Shown here: one piece after another, positions 33,839-44,480 of the stretch | Position numbering within the stretch: the stretch's first letter is position 1 | How the letters are laid out: the number at the start of each line of letters is the position of its first letter | DNA from: Gerris lacustris | Lineage: Eukaryota; Arthropoda; Insecta; Hemiptera; Gerridae | Direction: 5' to 3' | Length of the DNA: 64,000 bases | Assembly: GCA_951217055.1 (NCBI GenBank) | Contig: OX578279.1 | Coordinates: 76,213,631 to 76,277,630, forward strand | The notes under the pieces: generated by a model | What the model was told of the DNA's origin: nothing | The model's input: the letters and a program-made list of their open reading frames with translations, nothing else | Database searches by the model: none | Position numbers and translations under genes: made by a program

Positions 33839-34269
33839 GCCACGCGATGCCTAGTGTAACACTTTTACTTTTAACAAAAATGATTACCTAAATACAGACT
33901 TGTCGTTTGTTTAGGGTTTTTAACTAATTGAGCTCCTCTTCCCACCTTATAATAAAGACACGGTAGAGAAAAAATGAAAATACCTGCTTTGGATAATGTA
34001 CTGTTAATAATTAGCGGAAGAACACTTCAAAAACATTTTGATTTTCTCTTCGTCAAAATGATTGATGTGAAAATAATTACTACAATATCTCCCTTTTGAA
34101 CCATGTGGTAGCTTTGGTCTTTAATTTGAGAAAAAGCTTTTGTAAAATTACTTTAATTGACATATTTATAACTTTTTTAATAAATCAAATTTTCATTTCA
34201 TTTACTGTATTAAAATTCTCTCGGAACTGTTATGTACAAATGAAGATATACTAGACATCGCGTGGCTCT
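33839..34269. other. Spacer between H repeats
   Basis: No gene recognised; bordered on both sides by H ends. Confidence 0.4.
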
Positions 34270-34977
34270 TTCATTAAAGCGAGCGTAATAACATAAATAT
34301 TAAATAATAGGAAAATAGTTAATCATGATGAGTTGATGTTTAAAGAGGATGATTGTAGTAAAGAGCCGTTTATTGATGGAACAGGACTATTCCTTTATTC
34401 TCACGCCCCGGCCTACTTCATTTAAACTATTATAAAATATTATATCACTTCACTACACAAAAACTTCTGCTTGTATCGGGTTGAAATTTTACATGACTGT
34501 TTCAATAAAACATAAGATGATTCCAGTAAAGTTTTATTAAATTCGATACGTTAGAGTTAGAACGTCAGAAATTGGGGAAAACATTGTTTTCTCTATTTTA
34601 AACGTTTAAGTCCGCTTTGATAGTTTTAACGATCTTCATCACTTCATAGCGTTGTCGCTGTTGGCTTTACTAAAAAAATGTATTTGAAAAAAATGGTCGC
34701 CTCATCAAATAGGTGATAATAAATTCTTTTCCTGAACTGAAATTCCAATTTTACTTTTGAAGCTTACGTTTACACGAGCATTTCACGCAAACTCTTAGAC
34801 GGATGACGCTGTCCAACGAACTTAGCCTCAACATTAGGAAAACATCTATACCAAATTTCAACTAAATTTGTATTTTTTTTTTACTCAAGTTATCGTGAGA
34901 CCCGTAATACGTTACTTACAAACAGACCGACAGAATGCATATTATTTTGTTAAATGTAAGAAGCTCGCTTCAATTAT
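34270..34977 (-). mobile_element. Family H repeat, copy 4
   Basis: Minus-strand copy from AATTGAAGCGAGCTTCTTAC (34977 downwards) to the terminal TTAAAGCGAGCGTAATAAC mirror at 34271. It keeps GCGTGAAATGCTCGTGTAAA, ACAGCGACAACGCTATGAAG and TTCTGACGTTCTAACTCTAA. The GTCT tract is down to CTGTCGGTCTGT. Confidence 0.82.
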
Positions 34978-36379
34978 TATGATAAATAAATGACATTTTT
35001 TACCGTAATCACCCTTGTTCCGGATTCATATTGCGTATATAGTCCAAATGTTTTATATTTTTTTTCATCCGATTCACAAAAGTGTGTCAGCTAACACTGT
35101 TATACTACTTTTTTTTTCTTTATTAAAAATATCTAGCATGAGAACTAAATAACTATATCAGAATTATTTATATCTAAAAAATAGGGGAATTCTAATGATT
35201 TTGGAAGTGGTTGAAGTTCATATTGCACATAACTCCTGATTAATATTAATAGAATTTTTTTTGTTCGTAAAGTTATTTTCATAGTTTATTTAATAAGTAT
35301 TTACTGTGTGGGTGATAAGGTATTTTATTATTATAGCTTTATAATAATTCTTCTAGAGTTACTTTTAAAGATATTTACAGAATACTGCTTAAGCAATCCA
35401 ATTTACGTGAAATTGAAGGAAGAAGGATTTTAAATCGAGGATAATATGAGGATTTGATTTTCTTTGTTATATCAAACTTTTATCTTTGAATTGAATTCAA
35501 TTATAATAGAATGAAAAGATTTTAAAATGTATCTTTTATTTTATTATTAATGTTCTAAATTGTCTTAAACACTTCTTCGGTCCTTTCTTCTGATATTTTT
35601 TATAGTCTATGTGCTACCCTAAGACCCTTTTTTGGTAGCATTGTCCCTTATTCTACAGATTTTAGACTGAAACAGCAGTAATCCTTGTTTTCTCAGGATG
35701 TTTAGTATCTATCTATAATCGTTATTCAAAGGTTTAGTTGACTAAACCTTTAGACCCAGGTGCCTGTAACTCTATGAATTCAACTAATGCCTACACATCC
35801 CTATACTAACACCTGCACCTTTTTCTAATCTCTGTATGATTCTGTGTAACGGTTAAAATCACATGTGTAATCGTAAACTCTAATAGTTGAATTTGTTTAT
35901 AAAATACCTTTATATTCCTATACTAAATAACTGTTCAATTGAGTCATTTTCTTTTATTCTACCCACTTTATCCTTTTTTTTATTGTTAATAAAAATATTT
36001 TAGATTGCTTTGAATTATGGACAGTAAGTTTAGTGGATTATTATTTATAAGTGTTTATTACTACCTTTTATATACTAAGGCTTAGATAGCAAATTATGAT
36101 TCGCTATTCCTTATTGTTTATAACAACACACACACACTTAGGTAACACTATGCTACCATAAATAGTATTATTCAAACAAGTTTATTTACTGGTTATTTTT
36201 ACTGGTCTTATATTACTTTGCTTTGTAAGTTTCATCGCACACCTATTACCCCAATTTTGAACCACTTCCCGTCTTTCAATCTTCCCCAAATTTTGCACAT
36301 GGAAACAATTTAGGTGAAGAATGGAGAAAAAAATAATTGTTGAAAATAAGACCAGTTTTTTAAAATAGTATTTTTATAT
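34978..36379. other. AT-rich intergenic DNA, nothing recognised
   Basis: A 1.4-kb stretch with no gene, RNA or shared repeat that I recognise. ACACACACAC near 36126 is a small microsatellite. Confidence 0.45.
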
Positions 36380-37052
36380 TAATTGAAGCGAGCGTAAGCG
36401 AGCTTCTTACATTCAACGAAATAAGCATCTTGTCTGTCTGTAACGTTTACGTGTCCGACGATAACTTGAGTAAAAGTTGACCGATTTAGTTGAAATTTGG
36501 TATACATGATCCTTTTACTAATACTCAGGCTAAGTTCGTTGGACAGCGTGATCCGTCCAAGTGTTCGCGCGCAACGCTACCGTAAACGAGAGGTTCAAAT
36601 ATAAAATTGGAATTTAAGGACGGGAAAAGATTCTGTCATCACCGATTTGATGAGGCGAACATTTTTTTTGAAAAACCAACAGCGACACCGCTATGAATTA
36701 ATAAAGATCATTAAAACTATAAAAGCGGACCTATACGTTTAAAGTAGAGAAAACAACGGTTTTACCGATATCTTACGTTCTAACGTAACGATTTTAATAA
36801 AACTATATATACATCGTGTAAAGTACAATTGAAACAGGCATGTAAAATTTCAACTTGATACAAGCAGAAGTATTTGCGTTGTGAAGTCCTACATTTTATA
36901 ATAGTTAAAAAAGAGATGTGAGGAATAGTAAGAATGCGGGGTGGTTCCCTTACTGCTAGCCGCTTCCCTACTATCAACTGTTCATGATCCATGATTATCT
37001 ATTTCTTCAATTTTCAATACACATATTTATTACAATACGCTCTTTTCAATGA
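36380..37052 (+). mobile_element. Family H repeat, copy 5 (complete)
   Basis: Closely matches the copy at 33103: AATTGAAGCGAGCGTAAGCG start, a single CTGTCTGTCTG, AACGTTTACGTGTCCGACGA, CGCGCGCAACGCTACCGTAA, TCTTACGTTCTAACGTAACG, and TACGCTCTTTTCAATGATGG near the end. The minus-strand frame at 36780-36992 is inside it. Confidence 0.87.
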
Positions 37053-38030
37053 TGGGGCCACGCTAATTAAAGCAAATGAATGAGATAATGTGAAGAAAAA
37101 GTTATGAGATAGTTAAAGCTGTCCATCGCCACTTCTTATACAGGTATTCGCCAAATCTTCAAATAACATTTCAATCTACTAATAATTTGCATAAATTTAA
37201 AAGGACGAAACATTAAGGAAAATGTATTAAAATTTCAACAATCTTTTAAGAGCTTTGTACCATTAGTTTCTCAAGAGTCCAACGTCATACTTCTGAAGAC
37301 ATTAATTATATTTTATTTAAAGGGTCATTTATAATAGGATATTGTACAAGTATTCCCTCGTGTTCTAAGAAGTGTCTTGGATATTATCAATAAGCAAATA
37401 TTTCTTGAAATAAAAGGTCCTGATAAGATGCTTAAAAAAGTAAGAATATTCAATTATCCTGTTCCTTGTTATATTAGAGGTCTCGAATTACTTTTTATAC
37501 TTCTTCTTTTCTCCAGTTTCGTTACTTTACTTCTGACATCTAGCCTCAATTCAATTGAGCTTATGTCAAAAATCATTATTAATAACTTTTTTCCCCTTCT
37601 ATTTTTTTTTTTCGAAATCCTTTTCTTACGTTTATTAGATTGCTACGTCACTTTCTTCTCAATTTTTAGAATAAAATTCTTGGAAATTTTTAATAACTTC
37701 ACCCTTTTTTTTCGGACACATTTTATTCTTTTGATGACTGTAGATAGAGAAAATATTGTTATATTACTCCTAAAAATCGTACTTTTTTAAAAAAATAAAT
37801 TAAATCTCTTTTATTGGTGTTAATTTAAAGGTAATTACTGAAGTTCAAATACTCATCTTAGAATTCTGCGCAGAACCCCAGATGGCAGACAAAAGCATAC
37901 AAAAACCTCTTGACATATTTCATGAATTATTGGTCTGTGAATCTAATATTCATTAATGCTAATATGGTACCTAAAAATGAAAGAATCTATTAAAATCACT
38001 AGTTTAATTTAGTGAAGATAAAAATTGGTA
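37053..38030. other. AT-rich intergenic DNA with one hydrophobic chance frame
   Basis: A plus-strand frame of 137 codons (37377-37790) is rich in Leu, Phe and Ile. It matches no family I know and has no neighbouring splice or signal features. Runs of T explain the Phe content, so I do not call it a gene. Confidence 0.4.
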
Positions 38031-38443
38031 CAGTAGAACTTCGATAAGAAAAGAAGTGTCTCAAGGGGATTAGGGAAACAGTCTTGTTATCGAGGTGCTC
38101 TTTTTGTTGAGGGTCGTGTTGTTATCAAGGTTATTTTGGCTATTAGTCGTGTTATCGAGGTTTGAGGGCGGGGTTGTCAAGTCTAGACTTGTTCAAGGTC
38201 GACCCATTCTTGTATAGAGTCGCGTTATAGTGGTTGACTTCTCAAAACGACTTGTTATAGAGGTTCTGAGTTATGCTGTGAATTAGAAAAAATCCGTGTT
38301 ATAGAGGTTTTTTGGATAATAATAGTCGCGTTATAGAGGTTAATTTAACATTATGTGTTATGGCAATCTCAAGGGGATTTGAAAATTCCACTTGTAATTG
38401 AGGTTGTCGTGTTATTGAGGGTCGTGTAAGCGAGGTTCTACTG
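38031..38443. mobile_element. pogo/Tigger-like MITE, copy 2
   Basis: Opens CAGTAGAACTTCGATAAGAA, closes GCGAGGTTCTACTG, and is flanked by TA at 38029-38030 and 38444-38445. It is over 85% alike by eye to the copy at 2876, with the same GTTATAGAGGTT-type internal motifs and an extra short insertion near the left end. Non-coding. Confidence 0.88.
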
Positions 38444-39079
38444 TACTTACTTTTAATTAAAAGTAAAGTAAGCACAAAGTCAAAGTAGTAAAGTAGGCAA
38501 GTAGAGTAGTCGTTAAGTACTGCCGTAGTTGTGACGTTTAAAGTAGCTAGTCTAATTTGTTGCTATCTAATAAACCATTTTTACTTTTAACAAATTTGAT
38601 ATTACAGTCAATTAATTATAAAAATTTAAGCGTTTAAACGGTATTTGTAAGTATATATTTAAAAGTGTTATTATCTGTGTAGAACTGGAATATTCTTTAA
38701 TTCATTCCGAGTGAATTTGCTTAAATAACTGTTGAATTAAATCTGCTATTACAATTTACGAGACATTACATTATTCCCTTAGCATTATTATCATTCTGAA
38801 TTGTTATTTAGGTAGTAATAAAAGACTACGTTGCGCTTACATAATTGCACTTTAAAAAAAGTGAAATATTGTGTCAAATATAATTGATACTGTTTTTATG
38901 TTAATATTTTTTTTTTCTTTAAAAAAGGAAAACTTTTATTCTTTCTAAATGCTTTAGTAAGTACTATTTTTATTTTTTTGCTTCTATTATATGTCCATAA
39001 TCCTATTATTGTTTTTCAGACACATGTAATTTTAAATTTTTATAATTGGAATTTTCGTTGTTCAACAGTGTTAATCATA
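38444..39079. other. AT-rich intergenic DNA, nothing recognised
   Basis: AGTAAAGTAAGCACAAAGTC and similar AGTAR words near 38459-38520 form a small degenerate repeat. No gene recognised. Confidence 0.4.
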
Positions 39080-39664
39080 TTATAGTCCAGGAGATAGCGA
39101 GCAAATTGTGTCTGACTAACATCAAGCTAGAATTTTGTATACAAGTCAATCTTTTAGCGCCTTTTAAGAATATATGGTCGGCTAAGTTCGTCTGCGGGAC
39201 ATAGCTTGGCAATAGGCGTTTGAAAAAAAACAAACCGGTAGAGAGCGGCCATGTCTCACCAATTATGGTGGACAATGTGATTTTCATGATCCTGAGTACA
39301 GAATTAGTTAGTAGACCGAAAATCAGGTTGATGTTAGTTTGTCCCTTGACAGGTGACCACGTTGATTTTTAGTAATATTTGAATAACTAACCTGTCAAGT
39401 GTTAAAATAACATAGACTTGATTTTTTGTCTACTTACTAATTCTGCACTCAGGATCATGAAAATCACATTGTCCACCATAATTGGTGAGACATGGCTGCT
39501 CTCCACCGGTTTGTATTTTTCAAACGCCTATTGCCAAGCTATGTCCCGCAGACGAACTTAGCCGACCACATATTCTTAAAAGGCGCTAAAAGATTGACTT
39601 GTATACAAAATTCTAGCTTGATGTTAGTCAGACACACTTTTGCTCGCTATCTCCTGGACTATTA
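39080..39664. mobile_element. Element E, complete copy (205-bp inverted arms)
   Basis: The left arm starting TATAGTCCAGGAGATAGCGA is mirrored by TCGCTATCTCCTGGACTATT at the right. The arms (39080-39283 and 39462-39664) are almost identical mirrors, including GCGGGACATAGCTTGGCAAT and GAATTTTGTATACAAGTCAA. The 180-base loop carries a further weak inverted pair around TTGACAGGTGACC / TAACCTGTCAAG. The two frames, one per arm on opposite strands, encode the same peptide because of the mirror symmetry and are not separate genes. Confidence 0.92.
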
Positions 39665-40140
39665 TTGGCTTGAGTAATATAGTGGTCGTTTTAGTTAGCT
39701 TAGATATGTTCAGAGAATAGGCAAAGAAAATTCAGGGGCTAGATATTCCTTATAAACCCTTATAAAACGAAGTAGGTAAGGAGACCTCGAACGAGGTAAA
39801 AAAAAAATGCTGTAGTCTAGACTCTAGACGAGTTTCGGAATTATTCGTATGCAGGACAATAGTTGCTGTTCTGACAGTAACTATCTTATCAACTTCCTTT
39901 GTGTTGACAACTTGATGGGCGCTGTCTATGACACCACTCTCACACTATCTCGATTAAAAGGATAGTTGAGAGTACTCTCGTGGTATCCAAAGCACTCTTG
40001 CGGAAGTCGCAAGAACTAAATTTAGGCATTTTCATTTTCGCTCATATTCATCATATGTTGTTACATACGAGTTAATTTATTCTTGGAATTCAAATCTCTA
40101 GTCTTAGAGTTATATATAATAGAGTTAATTTCTAATTAAT
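39665..40140. other. Apparently unique sequence upstream of the hairpin cluster
   Basis: Less AT-biased than its surroundings and not matched elsewhere in the window. It could hold the promoter or first exon of the candidate RNA locus to its right, but I see no decisive signal. Confidence 0.35.
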
Positions 40141-40712
40141 TCTTCTTAATTATATTTTAATGATTTCATCAATGACAGCAAATGCTGCTGCTAGTGCTGG
40201 TCATGTTGGATATCGCCACTGTCACAATAGACTTTTAAATGCGTGTAGACTGTACGCTTTTCTTGATAGTACTATTGAGATGACTGACATGATTGTTTTC
40301 TCAAAAGTGTTCCATCGCCGTTTGAAAATGCTTAAGCGTGATGCCATGGAGATTTGTAGACGAGGATAGGATCGACTTATCACCTCAAAACGGAAAATGT
40401 ATTTCTCCAAGAAAGCTGCATCGTACAGACCACATACCTAAATGTGTCATCAGGAATACGTGTATGATTGATACGTTGAAGCATTAACAGTCTTGATTAT
40501 TATCACTTATTTTTATAGTAGTTAATTGTTTTAGATCAATTATATGCACAGAATGCTTAGTGTTGCTTACTTTTTATTATTATTATTGAATTGTGCCAAA
40601 TAAATTTTCATAGATATTAGTGCACGCACATTTTTATGTCACCATTGTAATGTCAGAAGTGATGATCACCAATGTGTGATCAAATTGGCTAACCATGGGT
40701 TAGCCATTTTGT

Positions 40713-40789
40713 CAGTGGGTGTTGGAAGATCGAGTGAGATTGTGTGATGACTTAGGTTTACGTTCACTCTCAAACCAGGTGACATCTTC
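40713..40789 (+). ncRNA. Hairpin unit 1 (degenerate)
   Basis: The 5' arm CAGTGGGTGTTGGAAGAT is intact relative to the other units, but only its inner part GAAGAT (40725-40730) finds a clear partner, ATCTTC at 40784-40789, with a loop of 53 bases. The upstream box GATATTAGTGCACGC (40613) and TTAGCCATTTTGTCAG are kept. Confidence 0.4.
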
Positions 40790-41049
40790 ATTTTGTAAAT
40801 CACTTGCCGCCTACTTTACGATTTGAAGATTGTTCGTTGTTTATTTATTTATTTTTGTTTGTTTTTAGATCATTGTCTTAAATGTTCCTAGTTTGTCGTA
40901 GTTGTTTTTGCCTCATTTATTTCAAGTAGTACAAGTTTGTCTTGATTTTATTCTTTGAGTAGATTCCCAATACAAATGCTTAGTTTTGAAAAGTAATATT
41001 ACATATTATAAGCTTGAACCTTAAATGCTATTGTTCTTGGATATTAGTG

Positions 41050-41369
41050 CAGGAGTCTCCAAACTACGGCCCGCGGGTCAAATCTTGCTCGTGAAACGAC
41101 TTTATCCGGCCCACTGCACCACGAAAAAAGTTATGAAATGCACCTAAAAAATGCAAAGTTAAACGTTCTCCATAAGCAAATGCCATTTCAAACCTCCAAA
41201 AAGATCTTCACGAGTCTTATTCACTTTTTTTATGGCCGAAATGGATAGTGCTTGTCCAGATATTGCCTACCATTGTTAAAGTCCGATGGCTGAATGTTGC
41301 TTCATCCGGCCCGCTATAGCCTATCTTATTCAGATTCAGCCCTTCGACCAAAAATATTGGAGACCCCTG
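41050..41369. mobile_element. hAT-type MITE inserted in hairpin unit 2
   Basis: Begins CAGGAGTCTCCAAACTACGG with CCCGCGGG next, and ends TATTGGAGACCCCTG. Perfect 8-base duplications TATTAGTG flank it (41042-41049 and 41370-41377). The end sequence, with GGCCCGCGGG and a CCGGCCC repeat inside, is of the widespread hAT type seen in many animals. Removing it would restore GATATTAGTGCATGC, the conserved unit-start box. The 320-bp element has no coding capacity. Confidence 0.93.
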
Positions 41370-41470
41370 TATTAGTGCATGCTCGTTTTAGTGTCTATTA
41401 CTAAAATAATAAAAGTTATCTTTATAATCAAGGTGATGTTGCTCTACAAGTTGTGAATCGGCCATTCAGT

Positions 41471-41547
41471 CACTGGATGCTGGAAGACCAACTAAGTGAT
41501 TTTGTGTAATGAGCAAAAATTACTATATGGTCTCCCGGCATTCGTTG
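41471..41547 (+). ncRNA. Hairpin unit 2
   Basis: Arm CACTGGATGCTGGAAGACC pairs with GGTCTCCCGGCATTCGTTG. Of 19 positions 17 pair, counting G-T, and the loop is 39 bases. The middle of the stem differs in both arms from the other units (ATGC with GCAT), and a GACC/GGTC inner end adds one pair. Confidence 0.55.
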
Positions 41548-41920
41548 AGCCCATTTTCGTCTAACTTCGTACCTTTTCGTCGCTGATGACAGATTTATCA
41601 TAAAAGTTGGTTTCTCCAAACTGTTAAAAGGTTATTTTTAGTCTTTATGGTTGTTTCGTTTCACTCATTGCTCGTTTTCTAGCCACTCTTTGAATGCTGT
41701 TTTTTGTTTTCATCATTATTTTTTTAAAAGTAGATGATAATTTAAACTCTTCGAGTTGTATTGCGTAGAATGTTAAACATTAGAACGTAGTATTACATAA
41801 AGGGTTGAAACTTAAATGATGTTGCACTATATTTTTTACTTGAGCACATTTGTTTTTCAAAAAATGTGATTTTAAAAGGTGGTGTTACTGAACATAAATG
41901 CGGTTAATTGGCCATTTTGT

Positions 41921-41996
41921 CAGTTGATGTTGGAAGACCAATTCGTGACTTTGTGTGATGATTTAAGGTTGCGGTTTTGTCTGCCTTCATCCGCTG
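41921..41996 (+). ncRNA. Hairpin unit 3
   Basis: Arm CAGTTGATGTTGGAAGAC pairs with GTCTGCCTTCATCCGCTG: 14 of 18 positions pair, and the loop is 40 bases containing GACTTTGTGTGATGATTTAA. It is followed by a CTGATGATGATGACC stretch at 42028. Confidence 0.55.
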
Positions 41997-42290
41997 AATC
42001 TATTTGCATCTTTCTTCTCTTCAATCTGATGATGATGATGACCTCTTGATAAAATTTGGTTTTACCTAACCAGAAATTGTTTGTTTTTTGACGAACTCTT
42101 AGCTTGTTATCTTGATTGTTTTTACGCTTTATGTTTCTCACTTTAATAATTATTTTTATTTAATTCTTAATTACACCCCTTAAAACTGGAAAGTATAAAA
42201 AGCAATTACTTTTCAGTGCACGCTTAATTTTGATTTTTACGAATTGAAAGGGGGATATACTTCAACAATCCGTACAACTGACTATTTTGT

Positions 42291-42366
42291 CAGTGGACGT
42301 TGGAAGACCACTTCGCGACTTTGTGTATTGGTTTAAGGTTGCGGTTTTGTCTTCCTGTGTCCGCTG
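42291..42366 (+). ncRNA. Hairpin unit 4
   Basis: Arm CAGTGGACGTTGGAAGAC pairs with GTCTTCCTGTGTCCGCTG: 17 of 18 positions pair, counting G-T. Compared with unit 3 one T-A pair has become C-G by changes in both arms, and two mismatches are repaired. The loop is 40 bases. Confidence 0.6.
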
Positions 42367-42401
42367 TTTCAAACTTGATCCATTTTTAGACGCCGATGAC
42401 A

Positions 42402-42915
42402 GCTTGAAGATAAAATAAGTTTCGTTTAAGTTTCATTTATTGATTTTGTCGTAAAATGTATTTTTTTTTTTTTTTTAATATAGCACGTTATCTGATTGCT
42501 CTATTTTGTTTTTAGTTTTCTTGATTATCACTTTTTGGTAATAGTTTATTGCCTTGAAGAAACTTTTCTTAAAATTATGTTGGCAAGATTGCACTTGTTT
42601 TGTTTTTGCTTTTTCATTTTGATGATCTTTTCTATTGTGATTGTTTACTTCTTTCTGTTGCAGCTTGAAGATGAATTAAGTTTCGTTTAAGTTTCATTTA
42701 CTGATTTTGACATAAAATGTATTATTTTTTTAATATAGCATGTTGTCTGAATTACTCTATTTTTCTTAATTATCACTTTTTTTGTGATAGTTCATTGTCT
42801 TGAAGAAACTTTTTTTTTTTTTAATTACGTTGGCTAGATTATTGCACCTGTGTTGTTTTTGCTTTTTTATTTTTATGTTATTTTCTATTGTGATTGTTTT
42901 ATTTCTTTCTGTCGT
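42402..42915. repeat. Two-copy tandem duplication of about 259 bp
   Basis: CAGCTTGAAGATAAAATAAG and the following bases through TTTCTGTTG are repeated from 42661 as CAGCTTGAAGATGAATTAAG. Shared landmarks are TTTCGTTTAAGTTTCATTTA, TCTTGAAGAAACTTTT and TTTCTATTGTGATTGTTT. The duplication lies between hairpin units 4 and 5 and does not include a hairpin. Confidence 0.85.
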
Positions 42916-43017
42916 AAGCTAGTTAAATATATTGTAGCAACTAGATATTTCTGCACGATAATTTCAGTATTTAACATGGAAATAATGATGATTGATTCGA
43001 CCGGCTGACCATATCAT

Positions 43018-43094
43018 CAGTGGGTGTTGGAAGACTAAATTGTGTGACTTTTATGATGAAATAGGCTTACAGTTTTGTCTACCCTCATCCGCTG
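43018..43094 (+). ncRNA. Hairpin unit 5
   Basis: Arm CAGTGGGTGTTGGAAGAC pairs with GTCTACCCTCATCCGCTG: 15 of 18 positions pair, counting G-T, and the loop is 41 bases. The start box reads GATATTTCTGCACG at 42943. The 101-codon frame at 42992-43297 overlaps by chance. Confidence 0.55.
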
Positions 43095-43636
43095 AATTTA
43101 AATTCATCTTACTTCTCTCTCAGACGCAGATCACAGTTTACATTGTAAGTCTTTCGTTTAAATGTATAAAGTTTCTTGCTGCAATAGTTTGTTGTTTTGT
43201 GTCTAGCTTTTTTATTTTATGTCATAAATTTAGTTATACTTTGATTATTGCCATTGGTAGCTTCTTATATTTATTTGGAAATAGTGGTTCATTATGAAGG
43301 GTTATTAGTAACCTATCAAATTCCATAATAGTCTAAATTAATTTTGTTTAGACATTTTTAAACTTAGATTAGTGTTCTTTTGTTGTAGAATAAATCTTGG
43401 TGTATTAAATGTTTATTTTAATTTTTCTTCTTTTGAATGGTTAAAATGGTTCAATGTCTTGAATGTTACTATGGTTAAACATGAAGCATTCATTATCTGT
43501 GTAGTTAATATTTAGTTATTTAATGTGTAGCTATGGTTAGTACTAACTATAATATTTTAAAAACATAGTTAGCATCCGCATCATCAAATTCAGAGAGTGA
43601 TGTTCAATATCATCACTTGGTTGCCATTTTTTATAT

Positions 43637-43712
43637 CAGTGGATGAAGGAAGACTGATCAGTGAACTTGTGTGATGATTTAAGTTTACTGCTTTGTCCAC
43701 CTTCATCAGCTG
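43637..43712 (+). ncRNA. Hairpin unit 6
   Basis: Arm CAGTGGATGAAGGAAGAC pairs with GTCCACCTTCATCAGCTG, including an unbroken 9-bp block GGATGAAGG-type core. Two T-T mismatch positions of unit 3 are A-T pairs here. The loop is 40 bases and contains AACTTGTGTGATGATTTAAG. Confidence 0.58.
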
Positions 43713-44070
43713 TGTCCAAGTTCATCCTTATCTTCTATCTACTATTCTGATGACGGCTTAGTTAAGATCCTGGAGGTATGGTTTTAATTTGTAATTAAAA
43801 GCACCTCTTATTGACTGTCAGTAGTTTTTTTTTTTTTTTTTTTCAATTTGTAAAAGCAAACACCTCTTTTTGATTTGTAGTAATTGACGCTACTTTTGTT
43901 ATTCATTATTCCATGCATATATCTTGGTGTATATTAGTTTGCGTTTTGTTTTTAGATGTAGAATTTCTTGCACCTATTTTGAGTTATAGTAGTTTTTTTA
44001 TTACCAATATATTTATCTAAGTATTAGTAATTGTATGAATTGCTATTAATTTTTTAATTACATGCTTCTT

Positions 44071-44480
44071 TTTAGGGTTTCGTTGGTAAAACCAAAAAAA
44101 AGAAACCCTTATAGTTCCGTTTCTGCGTCTGTCTGTCTGTCTGTCTTTCTGTCACTCTGTACGGATCCAATAACTTTTGAATCAAAGGAGATAAAAACAT
44201 GAAACTTTCCAGTATTAAAGATCGTTTTGACGCGCACACAGGAAAAATAAAGCGAACTCAAAATTATCAGCTATTTAAATCCAAAATGGCGGATAATTCA
44301 CGTCACGCGAAAAAAGTATTTTTTAAAAGTTTTGAGTGGGGTATCAAATGAAAGGTATTGAAGTTTAGATAACAAAAATATTTTCCATGCCTTTTTGTCA
44401 AAAAACATCAAAATTTTGCGTGTCCCCACAAGGAACCCCTTTTTACGTGAGACTTCACGCACAACCATTTTTTTCAAATT
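44071..44480 (+). repeat. Family C repeat, copy 2
   Basis: Starts TTTTTAGGGTTTCGTTGGTA, has CTGTCTGTCTGTCTGTCTTT at 44129, GATCGTTTTGACGCGCACAC, CCAAAATGGCGGATAATTCA, AAATGAAAGGTATTGAAG, and ends CGTGAGACTTCACGCACAAC. It is more intact than the copy inside element M. Confidence 0.85.

Larger units (their letters stand above)
40141..44060 (+). ncRNA. Candidate structured non-coding RNA locus with six hairpin units
   Basis: About 3.9 kb hold six diverged units. The best-kept part of each is an 18-19-position stem with a loop near 40 nt, preceded by GGCCATTTTGTCAG-like sequence and followed within about 60 bases by GATGACAG-like sequence. The loop keeps GACTTTGTGTGATGATTTAA. Spacers are T-rich, and some unit starts share GATATTAGTGCAYGC. 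Stem differences between units include double changes that keep pairing, while spacers have largely diverged, which suggests selection on RNA folding. No long reading frame spans the units. RNA class, strand and transcript ends are unknown; the plus strand is chosen because of U-rich spacers and GTGATGA in the loop. A tandem satellite fragment or a snoRNA-like cluster are alternatives. Confidence 0.5.

Noticed and set aside
37377..37790. 137-codon hydrophobic frame that might be a membrane protein
   Set aside because: The composition follows from T-rich DNA. There is no recognisable family, no signal-peptide start, and no splice or promoter context.
42992..43297. 101-codon frame overlapping hairpin unit 5
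   Set aside because: It is not conserved in the other units, which have stops or frame changes at equivalent positions, whereas the hairpin is conserved.
40141..44060. C/D-box or H/ACA snoRNA genes
   Set aside because: GTGATGA and CTGA occur, but no terminal stem joins C and D boxes, and the H/ACA two-hairpin layout with hinge and ACA is not consistently present. The RNA class is left open.
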